The position numbers and the translations under genes are program-made. A stretch of 64,000 nucleotides of DNA, from NCBI GenBank assembly GCA_902519255.1, contig CABYIV010000001.1, positions 186,001 through 250,000 of the forward strand, in the 5' to 3' direction. This document shows positions 24,774 to 32,915 of this stretch, piece by piece. The stretch comes from an uncultured Pelagibacteraceae bacterium (GTDB lineage Bacteria; Pseudomonadota; Alphaproteobacteria; Pelagibacterales; Pelagibacteraceae). Position 1 is the stretch's first letter. The number at the start of each line of letters is the position of its first letter. The notes below the pieces were generated by a model. That model saw nothing but the letters and a program-made list of their open reading frames with translations. It was not told the DNA's origin and made no database searches.

Positions 24774-25706
24774 TTACTTTTCCTTATAGAATATTCTTCC
24801 TAAGGAGGTTGGAGTATTCAGTTTTATTTTTCTACTGTCACGAGAGATTACAACTAAAACTATTATTGTCATCAGATAAGGTAATGCACTTAAAAATTGA
24901 ACTGGTATTCTAAACCCTATTGCTTGCATATGTAATTGTAGAATTGTAATCCCACCAAAAATTAAAGCACCAATTAAAACTTTTATAGGACTCCAGGTTG
25001 CAAATACAACCAAAGCCAAAGCTATCCATCCTCTTCCAGCTGTCATATTTTCAATCCACTGTGGAGTGTATATTAAAGATAGATATGCACCTGCTAAGCC
25101 ACACATAGCTCCTCCATAAAGAATACAACAGTATCTAACTAGAATAACATTTATACCTTGATTAGATGCCGAAACAGGCGAATCACCAACAGCTCTAACA
25201 ACTAAACCTAATTTAGTTTTTTTCAAAAAATAATTAGTTAAAAATGGTAAAGCAAAAGCAAAATATAAAACTATAGAGTGTCCAAATAATATCGGACCAA
25301 AAAATGGAATACTTTCTTTTAAACTTGAAAATAAAATTGGAAATTCTTTTCCAGGGATACCAACAAAACTTTTTCCTAACATTGCGGATAAACCGATGCC
25401 AAAAATAGTTAATGCCAAACCCGTTGCAACATGGTTTGTAAGAAGAGATTGCGTTAAAAATCCAAAGATTAGTGAAATTATAACTCCTGATAACATAGAG
25501 CCTACGATTGCTATAAAAAGGTTGTCTGTTATTACCATTAAAGCAAAACCAGATATTGCTCCGATTATCATCATTCCTTCGACACCTAAATTTAAAACGC
25601 CCGATCTTTCAGTAATCAATTCACCTGAAGCAGCAAGTATTAATGGCACTGATGAAGCCATTATCGATCCTATCAGAATTCCTATAAAACTAATGTCTAA
25701 GATCAT
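24774..25706 (-). CDS. ABC transporter permease, nucleoside/BMP type (second permease)
   Basis: The 310-residue membrane protein has eight or more hydrophobic segments. It carries ASGELITERSGVLNLGVEGMM at about 25-45, a signature of BPD_transp_2 permeases of the nucleoside/sugar (YufQ/PnrD) group, and GRGWIALALVVFATWSP later. It forms a heterodimeric channel with the adjacent permease, whose end overlaps its start by 17 bp. The position between ATPase/permease and binding protein matches Bmp operons. The 13-A run (24738-24750) in the following gap may weaken readthrough to the binding-protein gene. Confidence 0.9.
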   Translation of the reverse strand: MILDISFIGILIGSIMASSVPLILAASGELITERSGVLNLGVEGMMIIGAISGFALMVITDNLFIAIVGSMLSGVIISLIFGFLTQSLLTNHVATGLALTIFGIGLSAMLGKSFVGIPGKEFPILFSSLKESIPFFGPILFGHSIVLYFAFALPFLTNYFLKKTKLGLVVRAVGDSPVSASNQGINVILVRYCCILYGGAMCGLAGAYLSLIYTPQWIENMTAGRGWIALALVVFATWSPIKVLIGALIFGGITILQLHMQAIGFRIPVQFLSALPYLMTIIVLVVISRDSRKIKLNTPTSLGRIFYKEK

Positions 25707-26769
25707 TTTTTTTTAAACTTAAAATTTTAACTTTGAAAAAAAGCAAATAATCAGATGCGAGTAAAAAAAATAAGATCATACCCTGAAAGACTTGGCCGGT
25801 ATATTTTGGTATTTGTAAAAAAATTTGAGCCGTTTCAGCACCGAGGTATGTCAATGCAACAACCAAAGATGCAAAAATTATGCCAAAAGGATTAAGACGA
25901 CCTAAAAAAGCAACAATAATTGCTGTAAAACCGTAATCGGGGGATATCATTCTATGCAGCTGTCCAATAGGTCCAGTAATTTCACCAACTCCAGCTAATC
26001 CCGCACAAGCACCACTAATCATAAAAACAACCAAAATCATAGTTTTTCCTTTAAACCCAGCATACTTAGCAGTTTTTAAACTTAGACCAGATACTTTAAT
26101 CTGAAAGCCTAAATAGGTTTTATAAAGAATAAACCAACTCAGCATAACTGCTGCGAGAGCTAAAAAAATACCAGCATGAATTCTCAAACCCTCAAATAAT
26201 AATGGCATTCTAGATGAGTCACTAAATTGTCTTGTTTCAGGAAAATTAAAACCTTCAGGATTACTCCATGGCCCAACTACTAAGTAATCTAAGAGTAGCT
26301 TTGAAACGTAAACCAACATAAGACTAACTAAAATCTCGTTTGTATTAAAATATGTTTTAAGAATTGCTGGGATAAGTGCAAAGATCATTCCCCCGATTGC
26401 TCCAGCAAGTATTACTAAAGGAAGTATATAAAAACCTTCTTGATTATAAAATATAAGAGCAACTCCTCCTCCTACAATCGCACCAAAAGTTAATTGCCCT
26501 TCTGCACCAATATTCCAATTATTACTTTTAAAACAAAATGATAAACCAATAGCAATTAAGCAAAGGGGGGTTGCTTTGAGTAGCAATTCACTGAATCCAT
26601 ATAAATTTGAAATAGGAGTTATAAAGTAAAACTTAAGTGCTTCTATTGGATTAAAGCCTAAAATATAAAAAATTATACCGCCACCTAAAATTGTAAGTAT
26701 GATTGCAATAAAAGGAGTAAAAAAATATAATGCCATTGGTACATCATTTCTTTTTTCAATTTTAATCAA
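25690..26769 (-). CDS. ABC transporter permease, nucleoside/BMP type (first permease)
   Basis: The 359-residue permease carries SNNWNIGAEGQLTFGAIVGGG (about 80-100) and NTNEILVSLMLVYVS, both characteristic of the YufP/PnrC group. About nine transmembrane segments are visible. The start is unusual: the track uses a TTG at 26769, which sits 5 nt after a GGAGGAGG sequence inside the end of the ATPase gene, a very strong ribosome-binding site. An in-frame ATG lies at 26736 but lacks such a site. I keep the TTG. It overlaps the ATPase gene by 8 bp and the second permease by 17 bp. Confidence 0.88.
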   Translation of the reverse strand: MIKIEKRNDVPMALYFFTPFIAIILTILGGGIIFYILGFNPIEALKFYFITPISNLYGFSELLLKATPLCLIAIGLSFCFKSNNWNIGAEGQLTFGAIVGGGVALIFYNQEGFYILPLVILAGAIGGMIFALIPAILKTYFNTNEILVSLMLVYVSKLLLDYLVVGPWSNPEGFNFPETRQFSDSSRMPLLFEGLRIHAGIFLALAAVMLSWFILYKTYLGFQIKVSGLSLKTAKYAGFKGKTMILVVFMISGACAGLAGVGEITGPIGQLHRMISPDYGFTAIIVAFLGRLNPFGIIFASLVVALTYLGAETAQIFLQIPKYTGQVFQGMILFFLLASDYLLFFKVKILSLKKNDLRH

Positions 26770-28261
26770 TGGAACCTCCTCCCATTAGAACTCCTAATTT
26801 TTCTGGAGTGACTTCCTCTGAAGGCATTATTTTTGAAAGCTTGCCTTTGTAAATAACTGCAATTCTATCACTGAGTTTTAATAACTCCTCCGTATCTGTA
26901 GAAATTAAAATCGTTGATTTTTCTTGATTGTTAATTTTTATGAGTGTTTCATGAATATAATTGATTGCACCCACATCGAGCCCCCATGTTGGATTGTAAC
27001 AAATTAATAATTCCGGAGCTGTAATTAACTCTCTTCCTAAAATAAGTTTTTGTAAATTTCCACCCGATAGAAATTGACTTTTTAATTCAACATTGTCTGT
27101 ATTTACTGAGAAGTCAGATAATATTTTCTTTGAATGCTCTTTAATTTTTTTTTCATTTACCAAACCTTTTTCAAAAAAATTTGATGACTTAAAATTATTT
27201 AAAGCTACATTTTCATATATTTTTAATTCAGGTACAGCCGCTTGGGATATTCTATCTTCAGGAGAAAAAGCCATTAAATACTCTCGTCTTTGCTTTGGAT
27301 TTAATTTAGCAATTTCCTTATTTCGAAAAATGATTGATGTATTAGGTGTAATTATTTCCCCACTCAAAATTTGAAAGAGTTCGTTTTGACCATTGCCAGA
27401 AATACCCGCTATACCTAAACATTCTCCTTTCTTTAAAGAAAAATTTAGATTAACTAAATTTGTTTCAAAAGGATCATCGCTATAAAAATTTAAATGTTTT
27501 ACTTTAAATATCTCATCTTTATTTTTGGAAATATTAATTTTTTTCTTAATTTTCGCTAGTTTTTGACCAACCATCTTATTTGCGAGAGTTTCAACTCTTT
27601 CATTTTGTGTTTGACTAACCGATACAACCTTACCTTTTCGCATTACTGCAACTTCATCACATAAAGACAAAACTTCTTTTAACTTGTGAGTTATGTAAAT
27701 AATTAATATCCCTTCATCACAGAATTTTTTTAAAGATATAAATAATTCCTCTGTTTCCTGCTCAGTCAAAACAGATGTAGGCTCGTCCATGATTAGAACT
27801 TTAGGGCTTCTTAAAAGACATCTTATAATCTCAACTTTTTGCTTTTGCCCTGCTGATAAATTTAATACAGGAACGTCAAGGTCAATACTAAAGTTATATT
27901 TTTTTAATATTTCATTTACTCTTACCCTTAAACTTTCGTTATCTTCAGTTGCATCTATACTTAAGTTTTCAAATACTGATAAAGTTTCAAATAAATTGAA
28001 ATGCTGAAAAACCATTCCAATTTTATTTTTCTTGGCATCGAGTGGAGAACTTAATTTTAAATTTTTTTCATTTAAAAAAACCTCACCATTATCTGGGCTC
28101 ACTACACCAGACAAAATTTTTACCAATGTAGATTTTCCAGCTCCGTTCTCTCCTAATAATGCGTATATTTTTCCACTTTTAAATTGAAGAGATACATTAT
28201 CATTAGCTATACATCCTGGATATATTTTTGATATATTTGATATTCTTAAGTCTGTTGCCAT
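26762..28261 (-). CDS. ABC transporter ATPase with two nucleotide-binding domains
   Basis: The 499-residue ATPase has two ABC domains, as in sugar/nucleoside importers (RbsA/YufO type). Domain 1 has Walker A LLGENGAGKSTLVK (about 33-46), signature LSAGQKQKVE and Walker B VLIMDEPTSVL. Domain 2 is degenerate: IAGISGNGQNELFQ replaces a canonical Walker A, whereas LSGGNLQKLILGREL is retained. A degenerate second site is normal in this group. It energises the two permeases that follow. As promoter-proximal gene of the operon it follows a 138-bp spacer shared with the divergent lipoprotein. Confidence 0.93.
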   Translation of the reverse strand: MATDLRISNISKIYPGCIANDNVSLQFKSGKIYALLGENGAGKSTLVKILSGVVSPDNGEVFLNEKNLKLSSPLDAKKNKIGMVFQHFNLFETLSVFENLSIDATEDNESLRVRVNEILKKYNFSIDLDVPVLNLSAGQKQKVEIIRCLLRSPKVLIMDEPTSVLTEQETEELFISLKKFCDEGILIIYITHKLKEVLSLCDEVAVMRKGKVVSVSQTQNERVETLANKMVGQKLAKIKKKINISKNKDEIFKVKHLNFYSDDPFETNLVNLNFSLKKGECLGIAGISGNGQNELFQILSGEIITPNTSIIFRNKEIAKLNPKQRREYLMAFSPEDRISQAAVPELKIYENVALNNFKSSNFFEKGLVNEKKIKEHSKKILSDFSVNTDNVELKSQFLSGGNLQKLILGRELITAPELLICYNPTWGLDVGAINYIHETLIKINNQEKSTILISTDTEELLKLSDRIAVIYKGKLSKIMPSEEVTPEKLGVLMGGGSID

Positions 28262-28399
28262 AGCATTTCTTTAATATAATAAATCAATAACTCAATAATC
28301 TTTAAAATTTCCTATCTTTTCAAATTTGTATTAAATTCAAACAATTTAATGAAAGTTTTGAACAAATTGTTAACATAATTCAACTTTAGGTATGTATTA

Positions 28400-28732
28400 A
28401 TGATTGTTGCTTTAAAAAAAAATACTTTATCAAAAAAATTTATTGCTCTGTTTATCACATTAACAATAATTTTTTTAAATGGATGCCAAACAATTAAAAA
28501 GAAATCTGATGAAGTGGCTGAAAAAGAGAATGAAAAATTTGGTCAATTCGTTGGAAAAGAAGTTAATGAGATGAGATTAGAATTAGGCTCACCGTCAGAA
28601 GATTTTGTCAATGAACTTGGAAATGAAATGCTTATCTACAAAACAAAAAAATATGGAATTCCTTGTGAAAGAAAATTTGAGGTGAATGCATCAGGGGTTA
28701 TTATCGGATTTAGCTCTAGTGGATGTATTTAG
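28400..28732 (+). CDS. Small lipoprotein with SmpA/BamE-like fold
   Basis: The 110-residue protein has a lipoprotein signal ending LNGC (about residue 29). The mature part is about 80 residues: a charged linker (KKKSDEVAEKENEKF) and then FVGKEVNEMRLELGSPSEDFVNELGNEMLIYKTK. The glycine-rich G-xx-xxxxxxxLG-P pattern resembles SmpA/OmlA/BamE domains. A C-terminal pair of cysteines (GIPCERKF, SSSGC) could form a disulfide. It may be an outer-membrane assembly accessory or a general periplasmic lipoprotein; the exact role is unknown. Confidence 0.65.
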   Translation: MIVALKKNTLSKKFIALFITLTIIFLNGCQTIKKKSDEVAEKENEKFGQFVGKEVNEMRLELGSPSEDFVNELGNEMLIYKTKKYGIPCERKFEVNASGVIIGFSSSGCI

Positions 28733-28733
28733 T

Positions 28734-28756
28734 CTTGTGGGGACTAGCCCCACAAG
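28734..28756. terminator. GC-rich hairpin between convergent genes
   Basis: CTTGTGGGG-ACTAG-CCCCACAAG is a perfect 9-bp stem with a 5-nt loop. It starts one base after the lipoprotein stop and ends 8 bp before the end of convergent hsp20. It stands out from the A/T-rich background but has no T-run on either side, so it may stabilise 3' ends rather than act as a classic rho-independent terminator. Confidence 0.6.
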
Positions 28757-28764
28757 CAAGGTAC

Positions 28765-29211
28765 TTATTTAATTTCAATAAGTTTCTTTTTTTTATGTTC
28801 CGGGATAATCCTTTCACATGCAATTGTTAAAAGACCATCTTTTAACTCTGCACCATTCACTTTTACATCATCAGCAATTGTAAATGATCTCGCAAATTGT
28901 CTTTGCGATATACCTTTATGGATTATCTCTCCATCTTGATTTTTGTTTTCACTTCTATCAACTTGTTTAGTTCTTACAGTTAATAGATTATCTTCAAACT
29001 CTACCTCAACATCTTTTTTGCTAAAACCAGCTAAAGCAACTTCAATTGAGTAGTTATCTTTGCCAGTCCTTCTTATGTTGTAAGGCGGGTAGTTTGATTG
29101 CATACTTAAACCACCATTGCCCAACATGCTTTCGAATTGGTCAAACATATCGTCAAAACCAATAGAGAAAGGCCGAAGTGAGTTGAAAATTGATAGATCC
29201 TTACTTGTCAT
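28765..29211 (-). CDS. Small heat shock protein (Hsp20/IbpA-type)
   Basis: The 148-residue ATP-independent holdase binds unfolding proteins. It has an N-terminal arm (FNSLRPFSIGFDDMFDQFESML) and an alpha-crystallin domain (about 38-135) with YNIRRTGKDNYSIEVALAGFSKKDVEVEFEDNLLTVR and GISQRQFARSFTIADDVKVNGAELKDGLLTI. The IPEHKK tail only partly resembles the I-x-I/V motif. This is the alphaproteobacterial class A-like pattern. It has an AAAGGAGG ribosome-binding site embedded in a ROSE-like hairpin and a sigma32-like promoter, so control by heat at both transcription and translation is expected. Confidence 0.94.
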   Translation of the reverse strand: MTSKDLSIFNSLRPFSIGFDDMFDQFESMLGNGGLSMQSNYPPYNIRRTGKDNYSIEVALAGFSKKDVEVEFEDNLLTVRTKQVDRSENKNQDGEIIHKGISQRQFARSFTIADDVKVNGAELKDGLLTIACERIIPEHKKKKLIEIK

Positions 29212-29270
29212 ATTATCCTCCTTTAATTAAGCAAGTTTATTTATTGCTAGCCCCATTAGGCGACTAACAA
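29212..29270 (-). ncRNA. ROSE-like RNA thermometer in hsp20 5' UTR (candidate)
   Basis: The minus-strand leader contains two stems. Hairpin 1 is UUGUUAGUC/GGCUAGCAA (29244-29270), nine pairs including G-U, with an inner CC/GG extension. Hairpin 2 pairs CUUGCUU (29229-29235) with the Shine-Dalgarno AAGGAGG (29217-29223) around loop AAUUA, with a G opposite G in the middle and one U-G pair. UUGCU opposite the SD with an internal G-G is the core of ROSE thermometers known upstream of small heat shock genes. The predicted transcript starts at hairpin 1. No folding was run. Confidence 0.6.
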
Positions 29271-29274
29271 AGTT

Positions 29275-29303
29275 TATATGGTAATTAATTTTGATATTTC
29301 AAG
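29275..29303 (-). promoter_or_regulatory. Sigma32-like promoter of hsp20 (CTTGAAA-N15-CCATATA)
   Basis: On the minus strand CTTGAAA (29303-29297) and CCATATA (29281-29275) are separated by 15 bp, matching heat-shock promoter boxes. The -35 box begins 2 bp from the stop codon of the upstream peptidase gene. The start site is predicted near 29268, giving a leader of about 57 nt that begins at the first hairpin. Confidence 0.65.
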
Positions 29304-29304
29304 A

Positions 29305-31383
29305 TCAGGTGTTTAATTTTCCAGCTATTTTCAAAGCGAACGCGTAGTCAACTGCAATCTCCTCAATTGCTCCATCTCTTCCAGATTTTCCTCCATGACC
29401 TGCATTCATTTCTGTTTTTAATAAAAGTAAATTGTTATCCGTTTTGTAATCTCTTAATTTTGCAGTAAATTTTGCTGGCTCATCAAATAATACCCTGTTA
29501 TCACTTAGACTTGTTGTTATCAAAATGTTTGGGTAATCCATCTTTTTAATATTGTTATAAGGCGCATATGAAAATATGTAATCAAAGTGTTCTTTTTTAT
29601 CTTTAGCATTTCCAAATTCATCAAATTCGCCGACTGTTAATGGTAACGAATGGTCTAAGTTCGTGGTCAACGAGTCAACGAAAGGAACAGCCATAACAAT
29701 TCCCAAAAATAAATCAGGCGCTTGGTTAACAACGGCTCCCATTAAAAGACCTCCAGCAGATCCACCCATTCCAATAATATTGCCTTTAGATGTAAACTTT
29801 TTTTCAATTAAAAAATTTGCAGAAGCAATGTAATCTTCAAATGTATTCTTCTTGTTTAATAATTTTCCTTCTTTCCACCATTTCATTCCTTTTTCCATAC
29901 CGCCTCTAATATGAGAAGTTACCCATATAATATCTCGCTCTATTAAACTTATTCTTGTTGAAGAAAAACTTGGTGACATAGAACTACCGTAAGATCCATA
30001 CCCATATAATAATAATTTTGCAGATCCGTCTAATTTAGTTTTTTTATGTCTTGTTATGGTAATAGGAACCATTCTTCCGTCATGAGAGGTACACTCTAAT
30101 CTTTCAACTATGTAGTCATCAGAATTATGGCCACTAGGAATCTCTTGTTCTTTAACTAATTTTTTCTCCTTTGTTTTAAGATTGTATAGGTAAGTCCTTC
30201 CAGGAGTTTTTGGTGATGAATATGACAAATAAACGGTATCAGTATTTCTATCTCTTTGAGTTAATGAAACACCAGGTACTATAACTTTTTCATCTGAAAA
30301 AAATATTTCTTCTTCTTCATTTTTTGGATTTCTTAATATTAATTTTGATAATGCATTAGAAGTTTCAGATCTTATAATCCAATCATTTAAAAAAATTAAT
30401 CCTCCAATTAAAACCTCATCTCGTGCAGGTATAAATGTTTCCCACTCCTTTTTTTCTAAATCATTTGTCTTTTCGATCTTAAAATCTTCTGCATCTTCAT
30501 TTGTATGTTTATAGAAATTACCATTCCATGAATTAACAGAATATATTATCCCTCTTTTTCTTTTATCAATTAGTTTTGGTTTTGGAATTATTTCATCTGC
30601 TTTAAAATAATACTGTTCGGACGTATTATGATCAGATGACGTAATAAAAAAATACTTTTCGTCAGAGCTAAGACCTATTCCTACAGTAAATGCTTCACTT
30701 TCTTCTTTAAATATAAGAATATCTTTACTAGCAGGAGCACCAATTTCATGCCTGTAAATTTCTCTTGGTCTGTGATTGTCATCAAGCTTAGAGTAAAAAA
30801 TATATTTGTCATCTAAGCTAAATGTTATTCCACCACTTGTATTTTCAATTTTTTCACCAACTTGCTCTCGACTTTTAATATCTCTTATATGTATAGTGTA
30901 ATATTCAGATCCTTTTAAATCTAATGAATAAGCTAGTAATTTATCATTATAGCTAACTTCTAAGTCTCCAAGCCCAAAATATTCTGTTTTAAGCTTTTCT
31001 TTTTCTAAATCACCATTCCAAATTTCTTCTATTTCATCAGAATCAATTTTCTTTCTTAACTTTATAGAATAATTTCCTTTTGTTGTTGTTTTTGTCCAGT
31101 AACTATATCTTACATCTTTAAACGGAAGAGACTCATCATCAAGTTTAATTCTTCCTTTAATCTCATCGAATAAAATTTTTTGAATTTCTTTTGTATCTGA
31201 CATTTGATGACTAAAATAATCATTTTCATCTTCAAGATATTTTCTCACCTCTGGCAATAATTTTGAACTATCCTTCAATACTTCAAGTATATTTTCCTGA
31301 TGTATCCAACTATAATCGTCTTCCCAAGTTACGTTGTGACAAGATTTTAATTCTGGTTTTTTTTTAAGCTGTGGTATTTTCAT
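29305..31383 (-). CDS. ptrB: Oligopeptidase B (S9A prolyl-oligopeptidase family)
   Basis: The 692-residue serine peptidase has an N-terminal seven-bladed beta-propeller (about 70-400) and a C-terminal alpha/beta hydrolase domain. The nucleophile serine is in GMGGSAGGLLMGAVVN. The catalytic Asp is likely in SLSDNRVLFDEPAKF, and the His in MNAGHGGKSGRDG. YGYGSYGSSMSPSFS and HIRGGMEKGMKWW are typical of oligopeptidase B, which cleaves short peptides after basic residues in the cytoplasm. There is no signal peptide. It diverges from a J-domain gene with just 17 bp between starts. Confidence 0.94.
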   Translation of the reverse strand: MKIPQLKKKPELKSCHNVTWEDDYSWIHQENILEVLKDSSKLLPEVRKYLEDENDYFSHQMSDTKEIQKILFDEIKGRIKLDDESLPFKDVRYSYWTKTTTKGNYSIKLRKKIDSDEIEEIWNGDLEKEKLKTEYFGLGDLEVSYNDKLLAYSLDLKGSEYYTIHIRDIKSREQVGEKIENTSGGITFSLDDKYIFYSKLDDNHRPREIYRHEIGAPASKDILIFKEESEAFTVGIGLSSDEKYFFITSSDHNTSEQYYFKADEIIPKPKLIDKRKRGIIYSVNSWNGNFYKHTNEDAEDFKIEKTNDLEKKEWETFIPARDEVLIGGLIFLNDWIIRSETSNALSKLILRNPKNEEEEIFFSDEKVIVPGVSLTQRDRNTDTVYLSYSSPKTPGRTYLYNLKTKEKKLVKEQEIPSGHNSDDYIVERLECTSHDGRMVPITITRHKKTKLDGSAKLLLYGYGSYGSSMSPSFSSTRISLIERDIIWVTSHIRGGMEKGMKWWKEGKLLNKKNTFEDYIASANFLIEKKFTSKGNIIGMGGSAGGLLMGAVVNQAPDLFLGIVMAVPFVDSLTTNLDHSLPLTVGEFDEFGNAKDKKEHFDYIFSYAPYNNIKKMDYPNILITTSLSDNRVLFDEPAKFTAKLRDYKTDNNLLLLKTEMNAGHGGKSGRDGAIEEIAVDYAFALKIAGKLNT

Positions 31384-31400
31384 TTAAATTTAATTAATTT

Positions 31401-31910
31401 ATGAATATTTTTTTTGCAATACTAATAATCTTTATAATTCTTTATATTTTACTCAATTGGTTTGCCAAAACCTCAACAAAAAAAATATCAAAATTTGTAA
31501 GAACATTTATTATAATTTCTTCAATATTGTTAGCGGTAATAATGGCATATGCAGGAAGATATATATTTTCCTTACCATTTATGTTGGCTATTTTGCCTTT
31601 AATTAAAACAAAAGCAGGTATTTCTTTATTTCAGCTATTTAGATTATGGGGACTTTTTAGAGTTTTAAAAAATTCTGGCAGATTTAATTTTAATCAATTT
31701 AATCAAAATATGTCATCTCAGAATATGAGTTTAGATGAAGCATATAGAATTTTAAATTTAGATCCCAAAAAAAAATATACAAAAGATGAAGTGATGAATT
31801 CTTATAAAAAAATTATGAAAAAAATTCATCCAGATAGAAGTCCAGAATTAAATAATATTGCTACTTTAGTGAACCAAGCCAAAGACACAGTCTTAAAATC
31901 GGTTGTTTAA
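31401..31910 (+). CDS. Membrane-anchored J-domain protein
   Basis: The 169-residue protein has two or three hydrophobic segments in its first 85 residues and a C-terminal J domain (about 110-165). The latter has YRILNLDPKKKYTKDEVMNSYKKIMKKIHPDRSPE; the HPD motif that activates DnaK is present. The layout of membrane anchor followed by J domain resembles the TIM14/Pam18-like proteins common in alphaproteobacteria. It probably recruits DnaK to the inner membrane. It converges on the GT9 gene with a 4-bp overlap. Confidence 0.87.
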   Translation: MNIFFAILIIFIILYILLNWFAKTSTKKISKFVRTFIIISSILLAVIMAYAGRYIFSLPFMLAILPLIKTKAGISLFQLFRLWGLFRVLKNSGRFNFNQFNQNMSSQNMSLDEAYRILNLDPKKKYTKDEVMNSYKKIMKKIHPDRSPELNNIATLVNQAKDTVLKSVV

Positions 31911-32842
31911 GTATAACTTAGTATTGATTTGTACACTTGTTCGACCTTAATTAAATTTGGATCAATTTCACTTCCATGTATAATATTATTAACATCATAT
32001 CCTTCAGGAATAATTCTAATATGATTAGGAGTATAATCCGTATATGCTTTTGGTGAGTCCAATAAAATCACTAAGCTTGGTTTGCCAGATTGTGATGAAA
32101 TATGTGAACCAAATGAATCATTCCCCACATACATATCTGCAGAAGCTATAAAAGGTATTACTTCTGAGATATTTTTGTTACTAAGATCTATAATATTATC
32201 TCCTTCAACCTTATCCATTATTTCTTGAGCAATTAATTTTTCATTAGGACCACACAAAATAAAAAAATTAAATTTATTTAGTTTATTTAACTCATTTATT
32301 AGATTTGAGTAATTATCAGTGCCCCATTTTGTTGTTGGACCTGAAGATCCAGCTCCTATTACAATGTTAAATTTTGATTTATCAAAATAAGTTGAGACAC
32401 TTTTAAGTTTATTTTCATTTATGTGAATTTTTGTGTATGTTTTACATTTCTCTATGTTTAATACACTCGCAGTAAACTTTTGTGCTGCGTTGATTAAATG
32501 AAGATTTTTCTTTTTAAATAAAGGATAGTGATAAATATCTTTTATTCCAGCTAACTTACACGCGATGAATATTCTAGGACTTGGATAATAAATAAATATT
32601 TTATCAAAATTATATTTTTTTAATTCCGATGAAAAACTAAATATATTTTTAAATTTATTGTATTTTTTATCTATTACTATGACTTCTTTAATTTTAGGAT
32701 CATCCTCTAATGCATCCGACAAATTATTGCATAATGTAAAAACTGTTATAGGTCCAAATTTTTCAGATAATTGATGCACATAACTTAGATGTAACAAATT
32801 TGCTCCAAGACCTATATAGCTAAGATAAACACAAACTTTCAT
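31907..32842 (-). CDS. Glycosyltransferase family 9 (heptosyltransferase-like)
   Basis: The 311-residue protein has a GT-B fold with two Rossmann-like halves. FNIVIGAGSSGPTTKWGTDNYSNLINELNK (about 160-190) and ADMYVGNDSFGSHISSQSGKPSLVILLDSP (about 235-265) match the GT9 nucleotide-sugar site seen in heptosyltransferases (P-xxxWp and G-D-SG-xHia). It likely adds a sugar to the lipopolysaccharide core, though it may be a GT9 member with another donor. It stands alone here. Confidence 0.83.
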   Translation of the reverse strand: MKVCVYLSYIGLGANLLHLSYVHQLSEKFGPITVFTLCNNLSDALEDDPKIKEVIVIDKKYNKFKNIFSFSSELKKYNFDKIFIYYPSPRIFIACKLAGIKDIYHYPLFKKKNLHLINAAQKFTASVLNIEKCKTYTKIHINENKLKSVSTYFDKSKFNIVIGAGSSGPTTKWGTDNYSNLINELNKLNKFNFFILCGPNEKLIAQEIMDKVEGDNIIDLSNKNISEVIPFIASADMYVGNDSFGSHISSQSGKPSLVILLDSPKAYTDYTPNHIRIIPEGYDVNNIIHGSEIDPNLIKVEQVYKSILSYT

Positions 32843-32915
32843 AAGTATTTAGAATATATTTTTTTATTATTTTTTTCTTAAATCTATTCTATAATTATAG
32901 TCATATAATTAAGTT

